64,000 bases of DNA from Hyaloscypha bicolor E (Eukaryota > Ascomycota > Leotiomycetes > Helotiales > Hyaloscyphaceae): assembly GCF_002865645.1 (NCBI RefSeq), contig NW_020194655.1, positions 248,001-312,000 of the forward strand, written 5' to 3'. Below are positions 14,031-27,230 of this stretch, piece after piece (within the stretch, counting starts at the first letter, position 1; every line of letters starts with the position of its first letter). A program made the translations under genes and the position numbers. Under the pieces are notes generated by a model that worked only from the letters and a program-made list of their open reading frames with translations, was not told where the DNA came from and did no database searches.

Positions 14031-17000
14031 CTAGAAACTTTCTAAAAACGCAAAAAATAGTATCTCCCTCTAATTACATACAAATTCCCTAATTCGGCCT
14101 AGTACCAGATTTCCCAAATACTCTATATATCTATATTACTTCTGAGATTTTGGTTATATACCAAAGGCCATAGCCTTTTATATATAACTTCCCTTCCTAT
14201 AATATTCTCTTATCCTATATATCTATTTTCCGTTCTATTTATACTCGATTTATTCCTCTATATCTAATTATATAATATTCGTATTAATTAGGTACTTAAG
14301 GGCATTTATTGGCTTCGATTTTATTATGGAATTAGCAGGATTTAATTCTTCCTTAATTCACTTAACTTCTGTAATTTCTTATTATTTATATACCTAGCAG
14401 AGGTATATTATATTAATTATTAGGCATTTCTCTCGAGTAGTACCCAATTTGACGAGATATTTATATAACGACTTCAAATCCGTATAGATAACTAGTAGTA
14501 GTTCTATTTCTAGTATTCTATTAATTATAGATTTAACTAAAGCGCCTATATTAAAACTATAAGTCATACTATAGAATTCCGAAGCTAGAATATTTCTAGT
14601 AACTCTCTTGTATTTAGTAAAGAACTAGTAGATAATATTAGTATATCTAGTTCTATTTACTAGAACTAGAATATATCTAATTTAGAAAAAGAAATCTCTA
14701 TTATTTGCAAATAAAGCATTTATAAAAACGATTAAATATAAGAACTTCTTTACTAGCTTTATAAATCTCAGTTCTCTAGTAGTATTCTCAATTTACTATT
14801 AAATATACTTATTAAGTACCTTTATATTAGTTTTCGAGAGTTTAATAGCTTGAGCGGTAATTAATAGATTATATAAAGCTTCTAGTTAATAGACTAATAT
14901 AATATATACTTCTCTTATATATTAGGTAATATATTAGTTCTTAATAAAGAAATTTTAATAAATAGTACCCTTACTACTTATAGTAATAGTATTCTTTATA
15001 GAAATAATTCAGAGGTTCTTATACTAGTATTTCTATATAAAAGTAATTCTAGTAGTATTTATATAAATAATACCTCTATTAAATTTGAAATTATAATTAA
15101 AAGTAAGAAATTCATACTTCTTAGCCAAGAACTTAGCCTTATAGAGCTTTAGTTACTCTGCCTTTATAAAATTATTAGTTCTAATAAATAAGGTATTATT
15201 AGTTTAAAGGCTAATAATTCCGAAGAATTACTTGCTATAAAATAGGCAAGGATTATAAATTAACTATTTCATAAAAAGCTTATTAATATAATAGGAATAA
15301 TAAGTCTTAAACTAGTAGTTTCTAGCTTCTAGTATATTATATAGTAGTTTTATAACCTTTAGAATAGAATTATTCTTTAGATTTAGCTTTTTAGTAAGCT
15401 TATAAGATAAGTTAATATAGAAATTATAATTAAATAAGGTTATTAATTAGATATAAGCTTATAAGATATTATATAAATATAATTCTATAATATCTATTAT
15501 TATAATAATAATACTAAGAATAATTCTCTAGCTAATATATTAGATAATAAGTAATTATATTAATATTATATATTTCTTACTATTATTATAAGCTTAGATA
15601 ACTAGTCTCGACTTCTTAAGCTCTTTCTCTATACTCTTATTCTTAATCTTATTAATAAATTAGAAGTTAAAGATATATTTTTTTTTTAATACCTGAAATC
15701 TGGAAATAACTTTAAATATATTCTTTTTCAGGAGGCTAGTAACTTTAACTTAACGGGAATTCTCGTATAATTTATTATCCTATAAGAATACTATAATATC
15801 CGGGGTCTTATAAAGGCGTCCTCTACTATACTTTAGTAAAATAATAGGAGGAATTATAGTTATATTACCTTTAGCCTTACTATTAGATTTAGAAATAGGT
15901 TCAGATTCGGGGCCATTAATAATAACCTTAATATCCCTTATATAAAAGGGCTTTATAGAAGTTAAATAAAAGATAATATTACTATATAATAAAGCTAGTA
16001 TATAGTCCTTCCTATTAATAGCTACTAGCTTATATAGTTTATTTCAATTACTAGATTAACTAGTATTCCCTTTATACTAAATAAAAATATTCAAATTTAG
16101 AGATAGTTTATAAATATTAGTAATACTAGAACTATTTCGGGTATTTAAAGCATTTGTAATTTAATATCTAGCTTAAAGCTTCTGAATTTCTACTATTACT
16201 TTCTTGAATACTACTAATTACTATAATATAATAGATAATAAGGTATTATATTCGGTTATTTAAGGTAAAGTACTATAAACCAAAAGAGTTAAAATAATAC
16301 TATTAGGTTTCATAGAATTATTAATAGCCTTAAAAGTTATTTGAAATATAATATCCTTATTAATTCTATTAACTTTAGCTATAATAATAAAGTAAGTATA
16401 TTAGATCGGGCTATAGTAGTATTCTATAATTCCGACGGAATTATAAGCTTTTACGGGAATAATCTTAACCTTGGTTCCTATAGTATTTATAAGCTAAGTA
16501 AACTTCTTACTAGTAAACTACTTTCCGATATCTATTATAATCTAATCGGGAAAGCCTAAATAGTTATTAATCTAGTACTATTTAAGTATATTCCAGGTAT
16601 ATATTATACTAATATTCTAGAGCTATTAGCTAGCTTAATATTAAATACCTTTATTAATAATATAGAATATAGACTTACTAGAAATATAGAAAATATTAAT
16701 AATAATAAAGTAATTAAAGCTAATATTATCTCTTAGGTTAAACTTAAATTATTCGGGTAATTAGCTATATTTCTAGTATTACTTATAGTATTTTATAAGA
16801 TACTTAAGAGCTTTTATATTAATATTATAGCCTATTTATTCTAGTATATTTCGAAGCTTACTAATAAATAAATAACTAAAATAATAGTATAAATATTATA
16901 ATTTAATTTCTATAAGAAAGTAGGAATTATAAATAAAGAATTCAGAAATAAAGCCTTATAATATAATATTTTAAAATAGGAAAAAGTATCCGAAATATCA

Positions 17001-19762
17001 TATTATAGGTATATATTTTCTAGTAGAAATAATAAAATAATTAGTAAGATTATTAAAATAGATCTCTAGCTTGTCTATATTAGCCAAGCTAAGTAAAAAT
17101 AAAGTCTTTAAAGATATAATATAAAATTATACTTATCTAATTAGTATATTTACTATTATAAATCTAATACTAAACTAAATATTAACTTAACCTTTAGTAG
17201 TTTTATTAAGTTTAATACTATTATTAGTCTACTAGAAAGCTTGGAATTAGTTAGAATTAGTAATTAAGTATCTAGAAGCTCTAGTATTAATTATAACTTT
17301 ATAAAAGTAGTAAGTATTATATCTTAATATACTATTAATTATAAAAGTCTAAATATCTTTTATTAAAGGTTTAATAGGCTTTAAAATATAGTTTTCGCCT
17401 ATTATCTAGTATATAAAAGAAAGAAAAATAAGGTTATCTATAAGAATATTAGCTATAGTTATTAGTAAAGTAAAAGTAATAAGAATAGCTAAAAAGCTCT
17501 TAACTAAAATAAAATAAGAATCTAAATAGTATTTCTTTTCTTTATTTATTTCTGCTAATAAAGCCTTAAAAGCATTATTTACTAGTTTATTCTTATTACT
17601 CTTATTATTCTCTTTACCTTTAGCTTTAGTAATATACTATATATAAGTACTACTAAAGCATTTATTAAAGTTACGGGTATTTCGGGATTTGAACTAATAA
17701 ATATTTCTATTCCTAAATTAAGCCTTCTTAGCCTCTTACTTTTCTGGTATATATTTCTATAAGCAGTATTCGGGTTTCTTATATATAAAACACGACTTTG
17801 GGATATAATTATTATAATTATAGGGCTTAGAATAGTTATTACGGGTTCCGAAGTTATGGCTAGATTTATATTAATAATTTCCGGAGAAATAATAGCTTAA
17901 AGAGTTCTAAGAATAATATTATTAATTAGTAAAGAAGGTTTCGGGATTAGCTTATTATTTGCTCTTATATATAGTAATAAATAACTAGAGCTTATTAATA
18001 AGCTAGCCGAGATTTATAGAAAGGTCTAAAATTATATATCTATATACCCGGAAGCCTTAGTAAAAGGTAATAATCTTATTATAAAGAAATTTGGTATTTT
18101 ATAAATTAAATATAAGACTATATTATAATTAATATAATTTATTAATTAGTAATTAAATAGTCTCAAATATTGTCTTTTCCGGAAATTTAGCTATTATAGA
18201 AGCTAATATAATAGTATTTCACTTATCTAAATTTCGATATTCGAATCCAGGGCCTTTAAAAAAGCTATAAATATTAATATAAGCCTCTTTATATATATAT
18301 TAAAAGAGCTAGTTACTATAGAAATAGTCTTAAGCTAGTTCCTTTAATATAATAGGAAAAGCTCGTATTAGTATTTCTTATAAAAGCTTTATATATTAGT
18401 AAATATTAAGGAAAATAGTGAGTTTATAATTAAAATTACTATTAGATTTATTATACTTTTATTTTTTAGTATAGATCTTAATAACTTCTTTAATAAGTCT
18501 TATAATTAAAGGAAATTAGGAATTATTCGAATATAGTTATAGTAGTAGTAATAGTAAAAGTATACTATTTATTTCTAAAGCTTCTATACTAGTATATAAA
18601 TCTAGTAGAAATATAGGATATAATAATAGAGAAAGTAATAAAAGAAGTAATAGTAATATAGGAATATTAAAAATAATAGGTTCTAGGTACTTATTTTTTA
18701 TAAGAATAATAAAGCCTAATAGGATTAGTTTCTTAATAAGATCTAGTCTAGCTACTAATATATTCTTATTTAATTATATATATTATTTATTTTCCTTTAT
18801 AATAGTATATAGAATATTTATAATAGTATTAATATTACTATTTTATTATATAAATATATTACTATACTAAAGGGTCTTATATAGATATAATATCTCCGGA
18901 AGTTCGAATTTATTAAAGTTCCCTTAATAAGTAAAGTTCTTAAAGTTATATCTAAATAGCTCCTAAAGGTTATTATTAACTATTTTATAGAAAATATATT
19001 AAAATAGCTTAGTATTTAAGAATTTAGTTATTTTATTTACCTTAATAAAGTTTAGGTTAATTTTATATCTTTACTTTCTTACTAATTTCTTAAAATTATT
19101 ATTATCTATAAAGTAATTAGATTAGATAGATCTAATAAAGAAATTATTTACTATAGTATATTCTACTATTATATATTCTATAGGCTTATATCTAGTTTAA
19201 GGTATAATAGTTTATAAGGAGAATAGATTTATAAAGAGAAGAATAATTTATAAGGTAAGTAGTTTATAGTAAATATTATATTCGAGATAAAAATTTTGTC
19301 TATAATAAGAAATTTAGGAAGTGAAATTTAAGAAGTGAAATATCGAGATTTCGGGAGAACTTAATAGTTCTAAAGTTTAAGAGCTCCAGGAATTTAAAAA
19401 AAGGTGGTTTTTAAGAGGGTTTTATAGGAATTAAATAGGAATAAAATAGGATAATTAAATAGCTAACCGTTTTAGTACTTAGTAAGATTAAGTGCCCTTC
19501 CTGCCTATATAACCAAATTACAGATAATAGGACTAATAGATATTCTTCTCTTTAATATAGTATAATCGGGCCTTAGTAAAATTAAGTATCTTTCCTGCTT
19601 ATATAACCGAATTACAGGTAATAGGATTAATAGTTATTTCTTCTTTAACTAGAATAATAGCTTTGCCCCCAAGTAACTAAATCTTAGGCAAGTATAATTT
19701 AATTCTTCCTAATCTATAAGTACTAAACAGGTCTTATTCTAATCTGAATACAAACTAATTAG

Positions 19763-20059
19763 TATTAGTTTACTAGTAATATATAGTACTATTATATAGG
19801 TATAGAAGTACTATTTATATAAGATTAGTAAAGTTATTTTTTAGAAGTAAGAATTATAGTATTATAATATTAATATGCGATCCCTAAATCTGCTAAACCT
19901 AAAGAGATCTAGTCTACTAGTCGAGTTACTAATAAGATACGAGATTATATAACTATATCCCGTATCTCATATCCTATTACCCATATCCTATTGCCTATAT
20001 CCCGTATCCCGTATCCCGTAATTATATACGTGACTCCTAAAGAAATAGCTATACTAATA
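19763..20059 (-). repeat. LTR of inner Copia (right)
   Basis: 297 bp, the same length as the left LTR, ending gctatactaata directly before the GTTTT target duplication. Confidence 0.9.
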
Positions 20060-23000
20060 GTTTTAAACTAGTAATTTCTAGTTTTTAGTATATTATATAA
20101 TAGTTTTATAACTTTTAAAATAGAATTATTTTTTAAATTTAGCTTTTTAATAAGCTTATAAAATGAATTAATATAAAAATTATAATTAAATAAGATTATT
20201 AATTAGATATAATTTTATAAAATATTATATAAATATAATTTTATAGTATTTATTATTATAATAATAATATTAAAAATAGTTTTCTAGCTAATTTATTAAA
20301 TAATTAATAATTATATTAATATTATATATTTCTTATTATTATTATAAGCTTAAATAACTAATTTCAATTTCTTAAATTCTTTTTTTATATCTTTATTTTT
20401 AATCTTATTAATAAACCGGGAATTAAAAATATATATTTCTTTTAATATCTAAAATTTGAAAATAATCTCAAAAATATTCTTTTCTAGAAAACTAGTAATT
20501 TTAATTTAGTAGAAATCCTTATATAGGTTATTATTCTATAGAAATATTATAATATTAGAGTTTTTATAAAAGTATTCTTTATTATATTTTAATAAAATAG
20601 CAGAAATAATAAAAGAAATTATATTTATATTACTTTTAGTTTTATTATAAAGTTTGGAATTATATTTAGATTTAGGACTATTAGTATTAACCTTAATATT
20701 TCTTATATAAAAGGGCTTTATAAAAGTTAAATAAAAAGTAATATTATTATATAATAAAGCTAATATATAATTTTCTTTATTAATAGCTATTAGCTTATAT
20801 AGCCTATTTCAATTATTAAATTAATTAATATTACTTTTATATTATATAAAAATATTCGAATTCAAGAAAAGTTTATAAATATTAATAATACTAGAATTAT
20901 TTCGAATATTTAAAGTATTTATAATTTAATATTTAGCTTAAAGCTTCTGAATTTCTATTATTACTTTTCTAAATACTATTAATTACTATAATATAATTAA
21001 TAATAAGATATTATATTTAATTATTTAAAGTAAAGTACTATAAATTAAAATAATTAAAATAATATTATTAGATTTTACGGAATTATTAATAGTTTTAAAA
21101 GCTATTTAAAATATAATATTCTTATTAATTCTATTAATTTCGACTATAATAATAAGATAAATATATTTAATTAAGCTATAATAATATTTTATAATTTTAA
21201 TAAAATTATAAGCTTTTATTAAAACGATTTTAATTTTAGTTTCTATAATATTTATAAGCTAAATAAACTTCTTATTAGTAAACTACTTTTTAATATTTAT
21301 TATAATTTAATTAAAAGGGCCTAAATAAGTATTAATTTAATATTATTTTAAGGTATTTCAAATATATAATATACTAATATTTTAAAGCTATTACTCGGCT
21401 TAATATTAAATACTTTTATTAATAATATAAAATATAGACTTATTAGAAATATAGAAAATATTAATAATAATAAAGTAATTAATACTAATATTATTTTTTA
21501 AATTAGATTTGAATTATTTTAATAATTATTCGAATTTCTGGTATTACTTATAATATTTTATAAAATATTTAAAAGCTTTTATATTAATATTATAACCTGT
21601 TTATTTTAGTATATTTTAAAGCTTATTAATAAATAAATAACTAAAATAGTAATATAAATATTATAATTTAATCTTTATAAAAAAGAGCAAGAATTATAAA
21701 TAAAAGATTCGGAAATAAAGCTTTATAATATAATATTTTAAAGCAAGAAAAAGTATTTAAAACATTATATTATAAATATATAATATCTAATAAAATTATT
21801 AAAGTAAATTCCTAGCTTATTTATATTAGTTAAGCTAAATAGAAATAGAGTTTTTATAAATATAATATAAAATCATACTTGCCTAATTAGTATTTTTATT
21901 ATTATAAATCTAATAAATAATATAGATCTAATATTAAACTAGATATTAATTTAATTTTTAGTAATTTTATTAAATTTAATACTATTATTAATCTGTTATA
22001 AAGCTTGAAATTAGTTAGATCTAGTAATTAAATATTTAAAAGCTCTAGTATTAATTATAATTTTATAAAAGTAATAAATATTATATTTTAATATATTATT
22101 AATTATAAAAGTCTAGACATTTTCTATTTATTTAATAAGTTTTAAGATATAGTTTTTATTTATTATCTAATATATAAAGAAAAGAGAAATAAGGTTATTT
22201 ATAAAAGTATTAATTATAGAAATAATAGAAATAGTAAATATAGCTAAAAAGCTTTTAATTAAAATAAAATAGAAATCTAAGTAATATTTCTTTTTTTTTT
22301 CTATTAATAAAGCTTTAAAAGCACTATTTATTAATTTGTTTTTATTACTTTTATTATTATTTTTTTCTTTAATTCCGGTAATATATTATATATAAATATT
22401 ATTAAAGTATTTATTAAAGTTACAAGAGTTTTAAAATCTAAATTAATAAATGTTTTTATTTTTAAATCGAGTTTTCTTAATCTTTTATTTCTTTAATATA
22501 TGCTTTTATAAATAATAATTAAATCTTTTATATATAAAATATAACTTTGAAATATAATTATTATAATTATAAAACTTAAAATAATTATTATAGGTTTTAA
22601 AGTTATAATTAAATTCCTATTAATAATTTCCGAATAAATAATAGTTTAAAGAATTTTAAAAATAGTATTATTAATTAGTAAAATAGATTTCGGTATTAAT
22701 TTATTATTTCTTTTTATAAGTAATAATAGATAATTAAAGCTTATTAATAATCTGGCCGAGTTTATTAAAAGAGCCCGAAACTATATATTAGTATATTAAT
22801 AAGCCTTAATAAAAAATAATAATTTTATTATATAAGAATATAATATTTTATAAAATAGAAATAAGGCTATATTATAATTAATATAGATTATTAATTAATA
22901 TTTAAATATACTTAAATATTGTTTTTAGGATATTTAGCTATTATAATTACTAAAATAATAGCGTTTTATTTATTTAAATTTCGATATTAGAAACCGGAGT

Positions 23001-24375
23001 CTTTAAAAAAGCTATAAATATTTATATAAGCCTTTTTATATATATATTAAAAGAGCTAGTTATTATAAAAGTAATTTTATATTAATTTCTTTAATATAAT
23101 AGAAAAAGCTTTTATTAGTACTTTTTTTAAAAGCTTTATATATTAGTAAATATTAATAAAAAAAGTTTATAATTAAAATTATTATTAATTTTGTTATATT
23201 TTTATATCTCGAAATATATTTTTATTATTTCCCTAATAAGCTTTCTAGTAATAATAATAGTAATAATAAAAATAGAAATAGTAAATAGCTATAATTTAAA
23301 GAAAATAAATAAATAGCTTAATTTCTCGATTAAAAATGTCTGATTTTCTTATATCTAATTTTATTTAAAGTAAAATAAACTAATATAATAGGTCTCTAAA
23401 GAAAATCTAATTTAATTAAACTGTTTTTAATAATATTAGTTTTATTTTATATATGTTTTATTTTCTTTTAAATAAGATTAATAAGGGATTATATAATAGT
23501 AAGACTCTTATAATTCTATTTAATACAAATATTATTATATTAAAATTAGGCTTAAAGACTTTATAATAATATATAGCTAATTTAATTAAATACTATAATA
23601 TTAAAGTTCTTAAAATTATTCTAAAATAAATTTTATAAATTATTATTACTCTTTTTATATAAGATATACTAATATATTTTAATAATTAGATATTTCTAAA
23701 AATTATTTTTTTATTATAATTATTAAATTAATATTATTCTTTTATTTCTTAATTAATTTCTTTCTCTTATTAGTATTTATATTAAATCGAGCTTAGTTTC
23801 TCTTTAGTATATATATATAGTTTATAGTATAAGAAGTTTAAAGATAAAGTAATTTATAGTAGATTTATAAAAAGAATTTATTTAATAATAAAAGTATTAG
23901 AATATTAAAATAAATATTTTATTCTTAAAAAATTTATTTATAATAAGAAATTTAAGAAGTAAAATATTGTGATTTCAGGAAAGTCTAAGAGCTTAAAGAA
24001 TTCGATTTAATAGTAAAATCGAAGTTATAGTTAAAAAGCTTTAAGGATATATATAGAATATATATTTTAATAAAAGAATTCTATAAATTCGAGTATTATA
24101 TAAGTAGAAAAAATGATTTCTAAAAAAAAGTAGTCTTGAGGCTAAAAGAAGTTAGTTTTAAAGAATAATAGAAGTTAAATAATTAATTAATTAAATGGCT
24201 AATTATTTATTAATTAATAAAAGCTAGATATTTTCTTTATAGGCTACTAAATACTTATAAAATTAATAAATAGTTTCTTCCTTTAATATAAAATAAATTA
24301 GATTTGTTTTAGGCTATTAAATACTTTTAGGACTAATCTAAAATCTTCTTTAATTTATAAATATTAATTAATTAG

Positions 24376-24729
24376 TATTAGTTTACTAGTAATATATATA
24401 AAATACTAGTATATTAAAATTAGTAAAGTAGTTTTTAATATTTAGAAATAGGAATTATAGTATTATAGTATTAATATATAATTCCTAAATCTATTAAGCC
24501 TAATAAGAACTAGCTATTAGTTAAGTTATTTATAAAATACGAGGTTATATAATTATATCCCGTATTTTATATTTTATTATTTATATTTTATTATTTATAT
24601 TTTATTACTTATATTTTATTACTTATATTTTATTACTTATATTTTATTACTTATATTTTATTACTTATATCTTATTTCCCGAATCTTATAACTATATATA
24701 TAACTTTTAAAGAAATAGCTATATTAATA
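24376..24729 (-). repeat. LTR of outer Copia (right; element 5' end)
   Basis: Same ends as the left LTR, but 354 bp instead of 312 bp because the internal 14-bp minisatellite is expanded to about eight units (about 24,571-24,672). Confidence 0.8.
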
Positions 24730-24792
24730 TATTATAAAGAGTATTTAAAAGCTTATTTAATTAATTTTTTTAAAAATTATATTTTATTTTAT

Positions 24793-24990
24793 ATTTTTAT
24801 TATTTTTATTATTTTTATTATTTTTATTATTTTTATTATTTTTATTATTTTTATTATTTTTATTATTTTTATTATTTTTATTATTTTTATTATTTTTATT
24901 ATTTTTATTATTTTTATTATTTTTATTATTTTTATTATTTTTATTATTTTTATTATTTTTATTATTTTTATTATTTTTATTATTTTTATT
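24793..24990. repeat. 9-bp minisatellite (ATTTTTATT)n
   Basis: About 22 almost perfect head-to-tail copies of ATTTTTATT, lying inside repeat X. The inverted left copy has only a short AT-rich equivalent, so the array probably expanded after the copies separated. Confidence 0.95.
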
Positions 24991-25712
24991 TTTATTTTTT
25001 ATTTAATATTATTTAATAATTATTATATTAAAGAATTATAATTTCTAAATAAATTAGTTTAATATTTTTTATAAATTAATTAGTAATAAGAATATTTAGA
25101 AAAGAAAATTTATTTATTTAATATTAAAATAATAAATATAAATATAATAACTTTTTCTAAATATTTCCTTATAATTATTAAATTTATATTAAAGGAAATA
25201 AAGAAATATTATATTTAAATACTAGATTTAAATAAAGAATTAAAGTAAGAACTTATTTCTTTTAAAAAAAAAGAATTAAATTTCGTATTTTTAAAACTTA
25301 AAATATTTAGAAATATTAGAAATTATAAAATAAAGAAACTAAATTAGATAAATAAGCTTATATATTATTTTATAATTAGATAATAACTTTATTAAATTAA
25401 TAATATTAATATTTTTATAAACTTTATTTAAAAACTTAAAGAAAATAAATAAAGCTTTATTAATAAAATATAGTTTTATAAATATAATTCCAATTATTAT
25501 TATTTAAAAGATATATATTTTAATCTTATTATAAATAAATAAATAATAAATGAGCTTAAAATACTAGTTTATAAATTTAAAAAAAGTATTTAATTATATT
25601 AAAGCTTTTAAAATTATTAAAACTAAAAGTATTTTAATAATAATTAAATTCTTAATATCTTTTTAATAAAAAAGTAATATAATATATATAAAACTATATA
25701 TAATTAAAAGGC

Positions 25713-25970
25713 ATATAATAAATCTCGAATATTATAAGTATTAATTAAAGAAATTAATAGTTCTTTAATATTATAATTATATTATTATTTATATTTATTA
25801 CTTAAATTATATTAGTAAAATTATTTCTTAAAATACTAGAAGTTTATTTTAATTAAATATATAATTAATTAAATATAATTAAAGAATATATAATAAACCT
25901 CGAATATTATAAGTATTAATTAAGGAAATTAATAGTTCTTTAATATTATAATTATATTATTATTTATATT
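25713..25970 (+). repeat. 83-bp direct repeat, two copies 175 bp apart
   Basis: 25,713-25,795 and 25,888-25,970 are nearly identical. Differences such as aatctcg versus aacctcg are C/T and A/G changes. It is a local duplication within repeat X. Confidence 0.85.
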
Positions 25971-26389
25971 ATAGGCTTTAAGCTTATAAAGTATTAAATA
26001 TTATATTATTAAAAGCTTTTATTTAAAAAGGCTTTTCTAAATCTTATAAAAGAAATAAAAATTAGTTTTATATTAAATTTAATATTATAATTCTATAACT
26101 TACTAATTTATTTTATTATTTTATTACTTATTAATAAATATCTTATAAATATATTTATTTAAATAATAAAAATAAACTAGAGTTTCTAATTCTTATAGTT
26201 AAATAATATAAGTAAGTATTTAATTAAATTATTTTAAGAAATTAAAAAAAAATTATATTTTTATATTTTTATATTTTTATTATATTCGGGAATTATATTA
26301 TTAAAAAATTTAAATAATAAATTTAATTTAAATAAATAAAAATATATAATATTATTATATAATATATATAATTAATAAAATAATTATTC

Positions 26390-26920
26390 TTTTAAAAGTA
26401 AAAAGTATAATATTATAATATTAATATATTATTTCTAAATTTATTAAGTTTAATTAGAACTAGTTTATTAATTAAATTATATAATTCTAAAAATAATAGT
26501 TGTAATTATATTAAAATTAAAATCTTTTTAAAAACGCCAAAAATAATATATCTTTTTAATTATATATTAATTTTCTAATTTGGCTTAGTTTTAAACTTTC
26601 TAAATATTTAATATATTTATATATTTTTTTTAAATATTTTTTTTAAATATTTTTTTTAAATATTTTTTTTAAATATTTTTTTTATTTAATATATTTTTAT
26701 TTATAATTAATTTATTTCCTTATATTTAATATCTTTTATTTTATTATAAAGTTAATAAAATTCAAGTTTTTTTTAATTTATTTAATAAAGGCATATTATA
26801 TTAATTATTAGATATTTCTTTCTAGTAATATTTAATTTATTTGATTTTCTTTATATACTTATAATTAACTTAAATAATCACTTGCTTTACTAATTATTAG
26901 TCTTACTAAAAAGTATTAGA
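26390..26920 (-). mobile_element. truncated Copia fragment
   Basis: About 26,390-26,515 matches part of the Copia LTR in minus orientation. It is followed by sequence (ttaaaaacgccaaaaataat and onward) that matches the region just inside the LTR of the outer copy at 12,512-12,620. The rest is heavily mutated, and the fragment stops at the edge of the gene island. A 13-bp tandem repeat (aaatatttttttt, about five copies) sits at 26,621-26,682. Confidence 0.7.
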
Positions 26921-26929
26921 AAAGCTCGA

Positions 26930-27230
26930 GGTCACACAAGCTTCGGCTTCGAGACTACGAGAAGCGAGACGAAGAGCCAAATAACCACTGCGCGGTCTTG
27001 ATGCCTCGATTTTAATTAAGCCAAAGATAAAATGGTTTGCAAATCATGATTGCAAGCAGCAGTAATAAGTGAAGATGCGTTCTTGCAAATAACAACAACT
27101 TCGGCAAAAGCAGGGCAGCTCATATCGCGATGAACAATGCATTTGTTTCCTCTCCTCAACGTCCACAGCCAGTTCTTTCCTGCATCCCTTTACATATATC
27201 CTTCTCCAGCATGCTCCTTTCATAACGAAA
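26930..27230. other. intergenic, 3' side of the alpha-galactosidase gene
   Basis: Normal-composition sequence between the RIP block and the alpha-galactosidase stop codon, probably its 3' untranslated region. Imperfect inverted repeats made of cttcg/cgaag-type words lie at about 26,938-26,980, at the island edge. No gene is supported. Confidence 0.5.

Larger units (their letters stand above)
13734..20059 (-). mobile_element. Ty1/Copia element, inner copy, minus strand
   Basis: A complete 6,326-bp element with 297-bp LTRs at both ends and a perfect 5-bp target-site duplication GTTTT (13,729-13,733 and 20,060-20,064). Outside the duplication the sequence is the outer Copia copy, and the join matches this element's own sequence at about 15,300, so it inserted into the RT/RNase H part of a relative. 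Right to left it carries a non-coding leader (19.3-19.76 kb), gag, a protease motif near 17,262-17,300, integrase near 16.2-16.8 kb, reverse transcriptase near 15.1-15.9 kb and the RNase H end near 14.3-14.8 kb. All frames are broken by stops, but RIP is milder than in its host copy. Confidence 0.92.
12198..24729 (-). mobile_element. Ty1/Copia element, outer copy, split by an inner copy
   Basis: LTR-like ends lie at 12,198-12,509 and 24,376-24,729 in the same orientation, and the internal parts (12,510-13,733 and 20,065-24,375) are collinear with the better preserved copy at 13,734-20,059. Without the inner insertion the element is about 6.2 kb, the same size as the other family members. It runs on the minus strand. 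It is the most heavily mutated of the three long copies, as expected for an older insertion. A target-site duplication could not be confirmed. It appears to lie inside repeat X, because repeat X resumes directly at 24,730. Confidence 0.85.
24730..26390 (+). repeat. unidentified repeat X, right copy
   Basis: Starts directly at the outer Copia LTR and aligns with the reverse complement of about 11,690 down to 10,750. Sequence just left of the Copia (about 12,150-12,197) also resembles the continuation of repeat X, so Copia probably inserted into this copy. It includes a 9-bp minisatellite and an internal duplication of 83 bp. No coding function was recognised. Confidence 0.5.
1..26920. repeat. 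RIP-degraded AT-rich transposon block
   Basis: The whole stretch is A+T rich, full of stop codons in every frame, and has only one ORF over 60 codons, which is not a gene. Surviving C is mainly in CT and surviving G mainly in AG. Retrotransposon domains can still be followed once C-to-T and G-to-A changes are allowed for, so the block is decayed repeats and not a native AT-rich locus. It ends sharply at about 26,920-26,935, where normal-composition sequence begins. The mutational cause (RIP) is inferred from the substitution pattern. Confidence 0.9.

Noticed and set aside
16341..16559. 72-codon plus-strand ORF inside the RIP block
   Set aside because: It lies antisense to the integrase region of the inner Copia and is the only such frame in 27 kb; chance opening with no recognisable domain.
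24541..24680. Regular spaced repeats resembling a CRISPR array
   Set aside because: The units are contiguous 14-mers without unique spacers, inside an LTR, in a eukaryotic genome.
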